Below, one piece after another: positions 53,281 through 62,411 of a stretch of 64,000 nucleotides of DNA (positions within the stretch are counted from its first letter, which is position 1; each line of letters starts with the position of its first letter). Position numbers and translations under genes: made by a program. The notes below the pieces were generated by a model. The model did not search any database. It worked only from the letters and a program-made list of their open reading frames with translations, and was not told where the DNA came from. This DNA comes from Panacagrimonas perspica. GTDB lineage: Bacteria; Pseudomonadota; Gammaproteobacteria; Nevskiales; Nevskiaceae. The DNA lies in assembly GCF_004364935.1 (NCBI RefSeq), contig NZ_SOBT01000012.1, positions 1 through 64,000 on the forward strand. The letters are read 5' to 3'.

Positions 53281-56200
53281 TCAGGCCTGCCGCAAGCCCG
53301 CCAGCTCGCGCACCGCCACCGACAACGCCGCATGGTCATGCGCGCCCGAGGTCTGCATCTCGGTGAGCCGGCCCAGCGCCGACTCCAGGCGTCCCGCGCG
53401 GGCCTTGGACCACACCTCGATCCCGCCCGCGGCCAGCGCTTCGCGGGCCAGATCCCGCAAGGCGCGGTAGGCGTCCTCGCGCAGCTTGCTGCGCGCCAGG
53501 GCCTGCCAGGGGCCGGTGACCTTCAGGTGGGCGATCGCCGGCAGCAGCCACGGCAGGCGCAGGCGGCCGCCGAGCTGGAAATAGGTGGCCGCGGCATCTT
53601 CCAGCGACACCTTGGCGTGCCCGGCCATGTCGGCGATGTCCGGCGCGCTGCCCAGCACCTTGGTCGCGGTCAGCCGCCGGGCCAGCGCGTTCGGCACCGC
53701 GTCGCCGATCAGGGCCGCCAGCTGGCGGTCGTACTCGTCCCGATAGGTGCGCGGCAGCACGTCGGGCAGCATCTTCTCGAGCCGTGTCAGCGCCGGTGCG
53801 TAGCGCGACACCAGGGCGCCGAGATCGAGCGGAGGCGCGTAGCGGGCCGACACGATCCAGGCGGCAACGTGGCGCACCAGATCGGCGGTCTGGTGAGCGC
53901 AGCGGATCGTCACGGCCGCGGGCAGGCGGTCTTCGTTTTCGTCGATCGCGCGCCAGTACTCGCCGGCGCCGACGATGTCGTGTGCCGCCGCGTAGGCGCC
54001 CAGCACCTCGCCGAGCGGGACGCCCTGATCCTCGGCCAGGCGATGCGCGAACGAGGCGCCCATGCGGTTGACGACGTCGTTCGACAGCATCGTGGCGACG
54101 ATCTCGCGCCGCAGGCGATGGTGTTCGATCGTGGGCCCAAAGCGCTCGACCAGCGCATGCGGGAAGTTGTCGAGCAGCGCCTGGCCGAAGTAGGGGGCGT
54201 CCGGCAGCGCGCTGTCCAGCGCGGCCGCATTGAGCGACATCTTCGCGTACGCCATCAGCACCGCGATCTCCGGGCGCGTCAGGCCGCGTCCCGCGCTGCG
54301 GCGCTGCTGCAGCAGGTCGTCGTCCGGCAGGCCCTCCAGCGCGCGATCCAGCCTGCCCTCGCGCTCCAGGCGCCGGATCAGCGCGACGTGATCGTCCAGG
54401 TGCATCGCGGCCTGGGCCTCGATCAGGCTGATCGCGCCCGACTGCACCTCGCTGTCACGCAGCACGAACGCCGCCACCTCGTCGGTCATCGCGGCCAGCA
54501 GCCGGTCGCGATCGGGCCGCGACAAGCTGCCGCCAGTCAGCGCCTCGTTGAGCGCGATCTTGATGTTCACCTCGCGGTCGGAGCAATGGACGCCGCCGCT
54601 GTTGTCGATCGCGTCGGTGTTGATGCGCCCGCCCTGGCCCCCGGCGCCGCGCAGTGCGTACTCGATGCGTCCCGCCTGGGTGAATCCGAGGTTGCCGCCT
54701 TCGCCGACGACCCGCGCGCGCAGGTCGCGACCGTCGACGCGCACGCCGGCGTTGCCGCGGTCCTGCGCCTCCTCCTGGCCCTGGTGGCTGGCCTTCACGT
54801 AGGTTCCGATGCCGCCGTTCCAGAACAGGTCGACGGGTGCGCGCAGGCAGGCGCGGATCAGGTCGTTCGTCGGCATCGTGCCGGGCTCGATGCCGAGCGC
54901 ACGCGCTGCCTCGGGCGAGACCTCGACGCGCTTCGCCGTGCGCGGGAATACACCACCGCCCTTCGAGATCAGGCTCGCGTCGTAGTCGGCCCACGACGAT
55001 CGCGGCAGCGCGAACAGGCGCTTGCGCTCGTCGAAGCTGCGCTTCGCGTCCGGTTCGGGGTCGAGGAAGACATGACGATGGTCGAACGCCGCGACGAGGC
55101 GGATGTGCGGCGACAGCAGCATGCCGTTGCCGAACACGTCGCCGGACATGTCGCCGACGCCGGCCACCGTGAAATCTTCGCGCCCGATATCGGTGCCGAG
55201 TTCGCGGAAATGGCGCTTGACGCTCTCCCAGGCGCCGCGCGCGGTGATGCCCATCTTCTTGTGGTCGTAGCCGGCCGAACCACCGGAGGCGAAGGCATCG
55301 CCCAGCCAGTAGCCGTACTCGGCGGCCACGCCGTTGGCGATGTCGGAGAACGTCGCGGTGCCCTTGTCGGCGGCGACGACCAGATAGGGATCGTCGGCGT
55401 CGTGGCGCACCGTGTCCTTCGGCGGCTCGATGTGGTCGCCCACGCGGTTGTCGGTGAGATCCAGCAGTCCGCGCAGGAACGTGCGGTAGCACGCGACGCC
55501 ATGGGCCATCCAGGCTTCACGATCGGACGGCGACGGTGCGCGTCGCGCCACGAATCCACCCTTGGCGCCCACCGGCACGATGACGACGTTCTTCACCTGC
55601 TGCGCCTTCATCAGGCCCAGCACCTCGGTGCGGAAATCCTCGCTGCGATCCGACCAGCGCAGGCCGCCGCGCGCCACCTTGCCGCCGCGCAGGTGCACGC
55701 CCTCGACATCGGGTGAACTCACCCAGATCTCGTACAGCGGCCGCGGATGCGGCAGCTCCGGCACCTTCGACGCGTCGATCTTCAGGCTCAGGCAGGCCTT
55801 CGGATGGCCTTGCGCATCGCGCTGCCAGAAATTGGTCCGCAGGCCGGCGCGCACCACGGATGCGAGCACGCGCAGCACGCGATCCGCATCCAGGCCGGCC
55901 ACGGTATCGAGTGCCTTGTCGAGCGCTTCGGAGGCTTCGTTCTCGAGATCTGCCCGCTTCGCCGCTGCGAGAGCCGGATCGAAGCGGCGCTCGAACAGGC
56001 GCACCAGCGCGCACGCGACGTCCGGGCTCATCGAGACGATGCGCTCGATGTCTGCGCGGCCGTACGGCAGGCCGACCTGGTTCACGTAGCCGGCGAGCAT
56101 TCTCAGGATGCCGACCTGCGATGCATCGAGCGCGGCTGCCAGTACCAAACGATTGAGGGCATCGTTCTGTTCGCGTCCCAGCAGGACCTGCGGCAACAGC

Positions 56201-58074
56201 CGCTCGGCTTCGTCTGCGGAGGCACGCGTCGCGCCCGCGGGGATCTCGACCTCGAAGTCCTGGATCCACGCGGTGTCCCCATCCCGGGACTTCACCGGCT
56301 CCGGGTCCTGGCGCAGCGTACGAATGCCGAAATGCTGCAGTACGGGCAGGACGTCCGACAGCGCGAGCGGCTCCCGCCACGCGAACAGCTTCATGCGCGC
56401 AGTGGTCCCGCCCGGCACGAGCGCGGCAACGACGGGGGTCTGACGGTCCAGGCCGGCCAGCCGCGCCGTATCCGCCGCGACATCCGCTATCGGCGTGCGT
56501 TCGAGGTAGGCGGGCGTGAACGCCTCGCCGAAGCGATCGACCAGTTTCGCGACGTCGACGACCTGCCGCTCCCCGAGTGCAGCCCGCAGTTGTTCGCGGA
56601 AAGGCCGCGTCATGCGCAGCAGGCGCTGCTCGATCTGCGCGGCGGGCGTCTTGAGCTGCGTGCCGGCCGGCGTGCGCACCTGATACTGGATGCGCGCGAA
56701 ACCGCCGCGCAGGAAGTCGACACTGCGCTCCAGCGACTGCCCGCCGATGGCCTGCAGCAGCTCGTTGCCGATGCGGTCGCGCAGCTCGCGGGAGTAGCGT
56801 TCGCGCGGCACGTACACCAGTGCCGAAAAGAAGCGGCCGTAGCGATCGCGGCGCAGGAACAGCCGGAGATTCTGTTGTTCGCGCAACTCGTGGATGCCCA
56901 TGCACGTGGCGAGCAATTCCGATTCGCTGGACTGGAACAGCTCGTCGCGTGGATAGCCGCCGAGGATGTCGCGCAACGCCTTGCCGCTGTACGCGTGCAG
57001 GTCCAGGTGCGATTCGCCGAGCACGCGTTCGCACTTGCGCCGGATCAGCGGAATAGCCCACGGAGCTTCCTGGTACGCGGCCGCGGCGAACAAGCCGACG
57101 AAGCGCGTGATGCCGGTGACGCGGCCATCCGCGTCGAAGTGCTTGACGCTCACCACGTCCAGCGGCTCTTCGTGACGGATCGGCGCGCGCTGCAGCGATT
57201 TGGTGACGACGATCACGCGCGCCGAGTCCGCGTAGCGATCGAGCTCTTCGCGCGGGGCGATCAGCGCATCGGTATCGGCGAGCGCGCAGCCTGGCCGCGC
57301 CAATCCGAGCCCCTGGTCGGGCAAGGGTTCGAACCGCGTGCGACCGTCGCCTTGCTGGACGGTGCGCGATTCGGACGAGGCCATGAACGTGAAGCGATTG
57401 GCGTCGATCCAGTTCAGGAACTCGCGCGCCTCCGAGTATTCCGCGGCATCGCCGCCCGCAGGAACCCGCGCGAGTTCGTCGACGTGGGCGCGCAGGCGAG
57501 CGCGCATCGAGGGGTAGTCGTCCACCGCGATGCGTAGCTGCGCATGGCGCGCTTCGAGCCGTTCGCGAAGTGAATCCAGGCTTGCCGCGTCCGGCGATCC
57601 GTCGAAGTCGACCAGCATCCACGACTCGAGAACGGCGCCCGCATCGGCGGCCGGTTCGCTGTTGCTGCGCGCCGAGAGAAGGACGCCGTCGGCGTCGCGT
57701 TGCACGCGCAGCACCGGGTGCAGCATCAGGCCGGCCGCCATGCCGGCTTCGCGCAGCACCATCAGCGTGGTGTCCACCAGGAACGGGCGGTCGGCCATGC
57801 AGGTTTGCAGACGCACCGTGCCGTCTGCATCGCCGGGGCCGATTTCGACCCTGTCGACTCCCGACGCACGCTGACGGAACCGGTCACGGTGGGCGAGCGC
57901 CATGTCGCGGAGCGCCGCCGGTGTGCGCGTACCCAGAACCTCGGGCGCCGTCGACGCGAAGTACGCCCGCAGCCAGGCCCGATCGGCCGGAGAGGCGGGT
58001 TGCTCGATCACATCCACGGTGCCTGCCCTGTCGCCATCGCTCACGGTCCGGGTCGCCTGCGGGGGGTTGGGCAA
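53281..58074 (-). CDS. gdhB: NAD-dependent glutamate dehydrogenase, large (GdhB/GDH-180) type
   Basis: About 1597 residues, matching the about 1600-residue bacterial NAD-GDH family. It converts glutamate to 2-oxoglutarate and ammonia with NAD+. The catalytic core contains VEGVHLRGGKVARGGLRWSD and RTEVLGLMKAQQVKNVVIVP, then PVGAKGGFV with the substrate lysine region, all typical. The N-terminal half carries regulatory (ACT-like) regions. The start is the TTG at 58074 in the longest frame; GTG codons 11 and 19 codons downstream are alternatives. It stops seven bases from a palindromic repeat. It fits amino-acid catabolism with the AST genes elsewhere in the window. Confidence 0.95.
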   Translation of the reverse strand: MPNPPQATRTVSDGDRAGTVDVIEQPASPADRAWLRAYFASTAPEVLGTRTPAALRDMALAHRDRFRQRASGVDRVEIGPGDADGTVRLQTCMADRPFLVDTTLMVLREAGMAAGLMLHPVLRVQRDADGVLLSARSNSEPAADAGAVLESWMLVDFDGSPDAASLDSLRERLEARHAQLRIAVDDYPSMRARLRAHVDELARVPAGGDAAEYSEAREFLNWIDANRFTFMASSESRTVQQGDGRTRFEPLPDQGLGLARPGCALADTDALIAPREELDRYADSARVIVVTKSLQRAPIRHEEPLDVVSVKHFDADGRVTGITRFVGLFAAAAYQEAPWAIPLIRRKCERVLGESHLDLHAYSGKALRDILGGYPRDELFQSSESELLATCMGIHELREQQNLRLFLRRDRYGRFFSALVYVPRERYSRELRDRIGNELLQAIGGQSLERSVDFLRGGFARIQYQVRTPAGTQLKTPAAQIEQRLLRMTRPFREQLRAALGERQVVDVAKLVDRFGEAFTPAYLERTPIADVAADTARLAGLDRQTPVVAALVPGGTTARMKLFAWREPLALSDVLPVLQHFGIRTLRQDPEPVKSRDGDTAWIQDFEVEIPAGATRASADEAERLLPQVLLGREQNDALNRLVLAAALDASQVGILRMLAGYVNQVGLPYGRADIERIVSMSPDVACALVRLFERRFDPALAAAKRADLENEASEALDKALDTVAGLDADRVLRVLASVVRAGLRTNFWQRDAQGHPKACLSLKIDASKVPELPHPRPLYEIWVSSPDVEGVHLRGGKVARGGLRWSDRSEDFRTEVLGLMKAQQVKNVVIVPVGAKGGFVARRAPSPSDREAWMAHGVACYRTFLRGLLDLTDNRVGDHIEPPKDTVRHDADDPYLVVAADKGTATFSDIANGVAAEYGYWLGDAFASGGSAGYDHKKMGITARGAWESVKRHFRELGTDIGREDFTVAGVGDMSGDVFGNGMLLSPHIRLVAAFDHRHVFLDPEPDAKRSFDERKRLFALPRSSWADYDASLISKGGGVFPRTAKRVEVSPEAARALGIEPGTMPTNDLIRACLRAPVDLFWNGGIGTYVKASHQGQEEAQDRGNAGVRVDGRDLRARVVGEGGNLGFTQAGRIEYALRGAGGQGGRINTDAIDNSGGVHCSDREVNIKIALNEALTGGSLSRPDRDRLLAAMTDEVAAFVLRDSEVQSGAISLIEAQAAMHLDDHVALIRRLEREGRLDRALEGLPDDDLLQQRRSAGRGLTRPEIAVLMAYAKMSLNAAALDSALPDAPYFGQALLDNFPHALVERFGPTIEHHRLRREIVATMLSNDVVNRMGASFAHRLAEDQGVPLGEVLGAYAAAHDIVGAGEYWRAIDENEDRLPAAVTIRCAHQTADLVRHVAAWIVSARYAPPLDLGALVSRYAPALTRLEKMLPDVLPRTYRDEYDRQLAALIGDAVPNALARRLTATKVLGSAPDIADMAGHAKVSLEDAAATYFQLGGRLRLPWLLPAIAHLKVTGPWQALARSKLREDAYRALRDLAREALAAGGIEVWSKARAGRLESALGRLTEMQTSGAHDHAALSVAVRELAGLRQA

Positions 58075-58203
58075 CGGGGCGCAGGTTCCGTTCCCACGCG
58101 GCTCTCGATGGAGCAGGTGCTACGGGTTTGCCCCCGCCCTGCGCGTGGGAGGAAGGCACCGACGTCGCCGCTAGAATGGCTGCTGCCACGACCGGACCGA
58201 ACC

Positions 58204-58821
58204 ATGAACCTGTACGACCGTTACGTAATGCCGCTGCTGATCGACGCCTGCTGCGGCATGAAGGACATCCAGAAGCAGCGAGCCCTGCTGATTCCGCGTG
58301 CCAAGGGGCGCGTGCTGGAAATCGGGATCGGCACCGGCCGCAACCTCGGTTTCTACGACGCCAGCAAGCTCGAATCCCTGCAGGGTCTGGATCCTGCCGA
58401 CCAGATGAATCCCAAGGCCGAGCAGCGTGCGCGCGCAGCCGGCCTGAAGGTGGAGCTGCTGACCTTGTCTGCCGAGGAGATTCCCGCGCCGGACGCCAGT
58501 TACGACACGGTGGTCTGCACGTTCACGTTGTGCACGATTCCCGACCCGGTCAAGGCGCTCAGGGAAATGCGCCGCGTGCTCAAGCCGGGCGGCGAACTGC
58601 TGTTCTGCGAACACGGGCGTTCGCCGGAGGAGCCGGTGCAGCGCTGGCAGGATCGGCTGACGCCGTGGTGGAGGCCCATTGCCGGCGGCTGCCATCTGAA
58701 TCGCGACGTGAAGACGATGCTGCGCGACGGCGGCTTCGCGACGCGCGAGATCGAATCGAATTACCTGAAAGGTCCGAAGCCGCTGGTGTGGGTGACGCGC
58801 GGCGTCGCGATCGCCGCCTGA
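58204..58821 (+). CDS. Class I SAM-dependent methyltransferase (UbiE-like)
   Basis: About 205 residues. The SAM motif I is VLEIGIGTGRN (37-47); motif II/III features are YDTVVCTFTLCTIPDPVKAL and LKPGGELLFCEHGRSP. It resembles small UbiE-like methyltransferases of unknown substrate. The next gene, modE, begins one base after its stop, so the two are co-transcribed. It is divergent from gdhB. Confidence 0.88.
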   Translation: MNLYDRYVMPLLIDACCGMKDIQKQRALLIPRAKGRVLEIGIGTGRNLGFYDASKLESLQGLDPADQMNPKAEQRARAAGLKVELLTLSAEEIPAPDASYDTVVCTFTLCTIPDPVKALREMRRVLKPGGELLFCEHGRSPEEPVQRWQDRLTPWWRPIAGGCHLNRDVKTMLRDGGFATREIESNYLKGPKPLVWVTRGVAIAA

Positions 58822-58822
58822 C

Positions 58823-59638
58823 GTGGCGCGAAGCCCGAAGCTCGAAGCACAGCTGAGCATCCGTCCCGGCGCGGGCGCGCCGTTCCGCAAGCGCTGGATG
58901 GATCTGCTCGGCAGCCTCGAGTCGGAAGGTTCGATCACCGCCGCGGCCAAGGCGGTGAAGCTCAGCTACAAGGCGGCGTGGGATGCCATTGCCGCGATGA
59001 ACAATCTCTCCGACGCCGTGCTCGTCGAGCGCAGTGTCGGCGGCAAGGGCGGCGGCGGTGCGCGTCTGACGCCGCAGGGCAAGCGCCTGGTCGCCACGTT
59101 CCGCGCCGTCGAGGCGGAGAGCGAACGCTTCGTGCAGCGCGTCAACCGGCGCGTGCAGGACAAGGCGGACATCGCGACCTTGGGACGCATGACCTTGCTG
59201 ACGAGTGCGCGCAACCATTTCGCGGGTCGCATCGCGTCGATCACCAAGGGTGCGGTGAACGACGAGGTGGAATTGAAGCTGCCCGGCGGAAACCGCATCG
59301 TCGCCACGATCACCCGCGAGAGCACGCAGACGCTGGGCTTGAAGAAGAACGGCGAGGCCATCGCGCTGATCAAGTCGTCGTGGATCATTCTGGGCGTCGA
59401 GGACCAGAGCCAGGGCGCTCCGACGATGAAGCTGTCCGCTCGAAACTGCCTGCGCGGAATCGTCAGCCGCATCACGCGCGGCGCCGTGAACAGCGAAGTC
59501 GTCGTGGATCTCGGCTCAGGCTCCTCGGTCGTCGCCGTGGTGACGAACGCGTCGGCCAAGGCACTTGGGTTGGCGCCCGGAAAGCCGGCGCAGGCGATCT
59601 TCAAGGCCTCCAGCGTGATCCTCGGCGTACCTGGCTGA
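58823..59638 (+). CDS. modE: Molybdate-responsive transcription regulator ModE
   Basis: About 271 residues: an N-terminal winged helix-turn-helix (LSIRPGAGAPFRKRWMDLLG to about 110) followed by two TOBE/MOP domains (TSARNHFAGRIASITKGAVN and SARNCLRGIVSRITRGAVNS). This is the classic ModE layout: molybdate bound by the TOBE domains increases DNA binding and represses uptake genes. The start is GTG 58823. It is two kilobases from modABC, whose upstream region has a matching palindrome. Confidence 0.96.
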   Translation: MARSPKLEAQLSIRPGAGAPFRKRWMDLLGSLESEGSITAAAKAVKLSYKAAWDAIAAMNNLSDAVLVERSVGGKGGGGARLTPQGKRLVATFRAVEAESERFVQRVNRRVQDKADIATLGRMTLLTSARNHFAGRIASITKGAVNDEVELKLPGGNRIVATITRESTQTLGLKKNGEAIALIKSSWIILGVEDQSQGAPTMKLSARNCLRGIVSRITRGAVNSEVVVDLGSGSSVVAVVTNASAKALGLAPGKPAQAIFKASSVILGVPG

Positions 59639-59645
59639 CGAAACC

Positions 59646-59721
59646 GTAGCCCGGACGAAGTCCGGGATTCCCGGTGGGTGTCGCGTACATATGGACGGCT
59701 CCCGGACTTCGTCCGGGCTAC
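59646..59721. repeat. GTAG-headed palindromic repeat (type I, ACGAAGT core)
   Basis: A 76-bp inverted repeat with GTAGCCCGGACGAAGTCC ... GGACTTCGTCCGGGCTAC arms, following modE. A different palindrome lies only 17 bases further on. Confidence 0.88.
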
Positions 59722-59738
59722 GTGAGGAAGGAGCTTCC

Positions 59739-59826
59739 GTAGGCTGGGATGGAGCGTAGCGAATCCCAGCAGCAAGGTGACTTGCCAACGCGACGCCGGG
59801 ATTCGCTGCGCTCCATCCCAGCCTAC
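59739..59826. repeat. GTAG-headed palindromic repeat, type II
   Basis: An 88-bp inverted repeat with arms GTAGGCTGGGATGGAGCG and CGCTCCATCCCAGCCTAC. It also contains GAATCCCAGC on the left and CCGGGATTCGCTG on the right, so each half can fold on itself. The GTAG head is shared with type I, but the sequence is otherwise different. Confidence 0.88.
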
Positions 59827-59842
59827 GCCGCGATGCGGCGAA

Positions 59843-60517
59843 CTAGGCCTTGGGCGCAGCGTCCTTCTCGAGCGCTTCCTTCAAACCCGCCGGAAGCTTG
59901 AGCTGTTTCGCCAGCTCGTCGAGATAGGCGCGCTCCATGAAGCTCTGCGAATCCGCCGCCAGCAGGCTGGCGAGATACATCTCCGAAGCCAGCTCGGGGG
60001 TCGTCGCGGCAGCCGCGATCTGGGCCGGGTCCAGCGGCCGCGCGATTTCCCGCTGCAGCCAGTCGCGGGTTTCGACGTCGTCCGCGAGGTTCGCCAGTTC
60101 CCGCTGGACCAGTTCCCGTTCGCGTTCGTCGATGTGGCCATCGGCCTTTGCCGCAGCGATCAGGGCCTGCAGGATGCCGCGGCTGTGCGCCTCGGCCTCG
60201 GCGGAGGGCAGCCGATCGAGCGTACGCGTGGCGGCGGGCGCCTGCGGGCTGTCCTGCGGCTGCTGCCGCTGCCAGTCGGTGTAGGTGCGATACGCCAGCG
60301 CGCCCAGTGCCGCGGCACTTCCGTACTTGAGCGCGCCGCCGCCCATGCGCTGGATCCCCTTGTTCCCGAGCAGCAAGCCCAGCGCGCCACCGGCGAGCGC
60401 GCCCTTGCTGAAATCGGACACCTTGATGCCGCCGCCGGGAGCACCACCCCGCGTCGCCTGGCTCAGCAGGGATTGGCCCGAGGCGAGAAGTTGGTCGAGC
60501 AGATTCTTCGTGTTCAT
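59843..60517 (-). CDS. YebE/DUF533-like inner-membrane protein with TerB-like domain
   Basis: About 224 residues. The N-terminal part has a Gly-rich hydrophobic segment (KGALAGGALGLLLGNKG) and the C-terminal half (LIAAAKADGHIDERERELVQ) is a TerB-like acidic helical domain. This architecture is the DUF533/YebE family, whose role is not established. Start at ATG 60517; a longer frame to 60592 overlaps the divergent gene leader. Confidence 0.85.
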   Translation of the reverse strand: MNTKNLLDQLLASGQSLLSQATRGGAPGGGIKVSDFSKGALAGGALGLLLGNKGIQRMGGGALKYGSAAALGALAYRTYTDWQRQQPQDSPQAPAATRTLDRLPSAEAEAHSRGILQALIAAAKADGHIDERERELVQRELANLADDVETRDWLQREIARPLDPAQIAAAATTPELASEMYLASLLAADSQSFMERAYLDELAKQLKLPAGLKEALEKDAAPKA

Positions 60518-60633
60518 GAGGGTCGGCGATGATGGACAGCGGTATAGACCCGCGTACGTCGCCGGAATTCCATGGCGCATCGACACGGGCACGCCACATG
60601 CGCTGTCCCTATCCCCGAATCAGGAGTACCGAA

Positions 60634-61059
60634 ATGATCAAGAAGGCATCTGCGGTCTGGAAAGGCGGCCTGAAAGACGGCATCGGATCGATTTCCACCG
60701 AGACCGGCGTGCTGCGCGATGCGCCTTACGGATTCAAGGCACGCTTCGAAGGCGGCAAGGGCACCAATCCCGAGGAACTGATCGGGGCCGCCCACGCCGG
60801 CTGCTTCTCGATGGCGCTGTCGAAGATTCTCGGTGAGGCGGGCCTCACGGCCGAACGCATCGAGACCCACGCGGAGATCACGCTGGACAAGGTGGGCGAA
60901 GGTTTCGGGATCACCGCGAGCCACCTGATCCTGAAAGCCAAGGTGCCCGGGGCGAGCGCCGAACAGTTCAAGGAGTTGGCCGAGAAGGCGAAGGCCGGGT
61001 GCCCGGTGTCGAAGGTGCTCAACGCCAGGATCTCGCTGGACGCGACGCTGGAAGCGTAG
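60634..61059 (+). CDS. osmC: OsmC-family peroxiredoxin
   Basis: About 141 residues. OsmC-type active cysteines are C57 (GAAHAGCFSMAL) and C123 (AGCPVSKVL), and the start IKKASAVWKGGLKDG matches E. coli OsmC. It reduces organic hydroperoxides and is usually induced by osmotic or stationary-phase stress. AGGAG lies seven to eight bases before ATG 60634, which decides the start. Confidence 0.93.
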   Translation: MIKKASAVWKGGLKDGIGSISTETGVLRDAPYGFKARFEGGKGTNPEELIGAAHAGCFSMALSKILGEAGLTAERIETHAEITLDKVGEGFGITASHLILKAKVPGASAEQFKELAEKAKAGCPVSKVLNARISLDATLEA

Positions 61060-61066
61060 CGGCGCG

Positions 61067-61702
61067 CTAGGAGAGCGTTCCGTTCTCCATGCGAAGGACG
61101 CGGTCGGCGAGATAGTCCACCTCGGCCATCGAGTGCGTGACGTACAGCATCGGAATGCGCGTTTCGTCACGCACCCGTTTCAGGAACGGCAGGATCTGCT
61201 GCTTGAGGCGGTCGTCGAGCGCCGACAGCGGCTCGTCCATCAGCAGCAGTCGCGGCGAATAGAGCAGCGCGCGGCCCAGGGCGACGCGCGAGCGCTCTCC
61301 ACCGGAAAGCTGGACCGGCCGGCGTTCCAGCAGCGGCTCGATTTCGAGCAGCGACGTCACGTGTCCGAGTTCGAATCGGCGAGCGCCCGGTTCCAGGCGG
61401 CGATACCCGTACAGCAGGTTGTCGCGCACGCTCAGGTGCGGAAACAGTTGCCCGTCCTGGAACACGAGCCCGAAATGGCGTTTCCACGCGGGCAGGAAAG
61501 CGCGGGTCGTACTGTCCGCCAGCGTCTGGTCGCCGAAGCGGATCGATCCTTCCTGTGGCCGCAGCAATCCCGCGATCAGCGCCAGCAGCGTGCTCTTGCC
61601 GCAGCCCGAAGGGCCGCAGATGCCGGTCGTCCCCGGCTCGATCTGCGCGCGCGCCGCCAGCACGAACTGCGCACGCCGGAACTTCAGGTCAATGGCGAGC
61701 AT
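61067..61702 (-). CDS. modC: Molybdate ABC transporter ATP-binding protein, short form without C-terminal TOBE domain
   Basis: About 211 residues. Walker A is GPSGCGKST (30-38), signature LSGGERSRVALGRALL, Walker B LLLMDEPLSALDD, and the H-loop VTHSMAEVDYLA. E. coli ModC (352 residues) carries a C-terminal MOP/TOBE domain; here the chain stops after the nucleotide-binding domain with MENGTLS. It overlaps modB by 14 bases. ModC identity comes from the modAB partners. Confidence 0.92.
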   Translation of the reverse strand: MLAIDLKFRRAQFVLAARAQIEPGTTGICGPSGCGKSTLLALIAGLLRPQEGSIRFGDQTLADSTTRAFLPAWKRHFGLVFQDGQLFPHLSVRDNLLYGYRRLEPGARRFELGHVTSLLEIEPLLERRPVQLSGGERSRVALGRALLYSPRLLLMDEPLSALDDRLKQQILPFLKRVRDETRIPMLYVTHSMAEVDYLADRVLRMENGTLS

Positions 61703-62402
61703 GGCCGTGATCCAGATAGCCGAGCCGCTGCTCTGCGCGCCGGTTCGCCAGATGTGCGATCAGCAGCGCGCCAGCCGCCAGCAGGATGGACAGCACCGCC
61801 AGCCGCCAGGCCGCGGCCTCGCCATCCGGCACGTGCGTGTACGAGTAGATGGCCAGCGGCAGGGTGCGCGTCTCGCCCGGGATGTTGCCGACGAAGGCCA
61901 TCGTTGCGCCGAATTCGCCGAGGCTGCGGCTGAAGCACAGCACGGCGCCGGCCAGGATGCCGGGCGTCGCCAGCGGCAGCGTGATGCTCAGCCAGACGCG
62001 CCACGGCGGCGCACCGAGCGTCGAGGCGGCCTGTTCCAGACGTGAGTCGATCATCCGGAACGCGAGCCGCACCGGTTGCACCATCAGCGGAAAGGCCATC
62101 ACCGCCGACGCGATGACCGCGCCCTTCCACGTGAACGCGAGGCGGATGCCGAAGTGCTCCAGCAGCCAGCTTCCGATCGGACCCTGCGTGCCCAGCAGAA
62201 CCAGCAGCAGGTAGCCCGGCACCACCGGCGGCAGCACCATCGGGAGCTGGACGAACATCTCCACCAGGAACTTGCCGGGAAAGTTGCGCCGCGCCAGCCA
62301 CCACGCGGTGGCGATGCCCAGCGGCAGCGACAGCACGGTCGCCCACAGCGCGACCTTGGCGGACAGCCGCAGCGCGACCCACTCGTCGGGGGTCAGCACC
62401 AC
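61689..62402 (-). CDS. modB: Molybdate ABC transporter permease
   Basis: About 237 residues with five to six hydrophobic helices and an EAA-type loop (RLEQAASTLGAPPWRVWLSI) that contacts ModC. LPMVLPPVVPGYLLLVLLG is a conserved ModB segment. The start is GTG 62402; it lies nine bases after the modA stop and overlaps modC, so the three genes are an operon transcribed leftward. Confidence 0.95.
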   Translation of the reverse strand: MVLTPDEWVALRLSAKVALWATVLSLPLGIATAWWLARRNFPGKFLVEMFVQLPMVLPPVVPGYLLLVLLGTQGPIGSWLLEHFGIRLAFTWKGAVIASAVMAFPLMVQPVRLAFRMIDSRLEQAASTLGAPPWRVWLSITLPLATPGILAGAVLCFSRSLGEFGATMAFVGNIPGETRTLPLAIYSYTHVPDGEAAAWRLAVLSILLAAGALLIAHLANRRAEQRLGYLDHGHARH

Positions 62403-62411
62403 GCGGACCGC

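Noticed and set aside
53230..55716. Plus-strand frame of 828 codons inside gdhB
   Set aside because: Antisense to the clearly recognisable glutamate dehydrogenase core and rich in Arg/Ala, as expected for a shadow frame.
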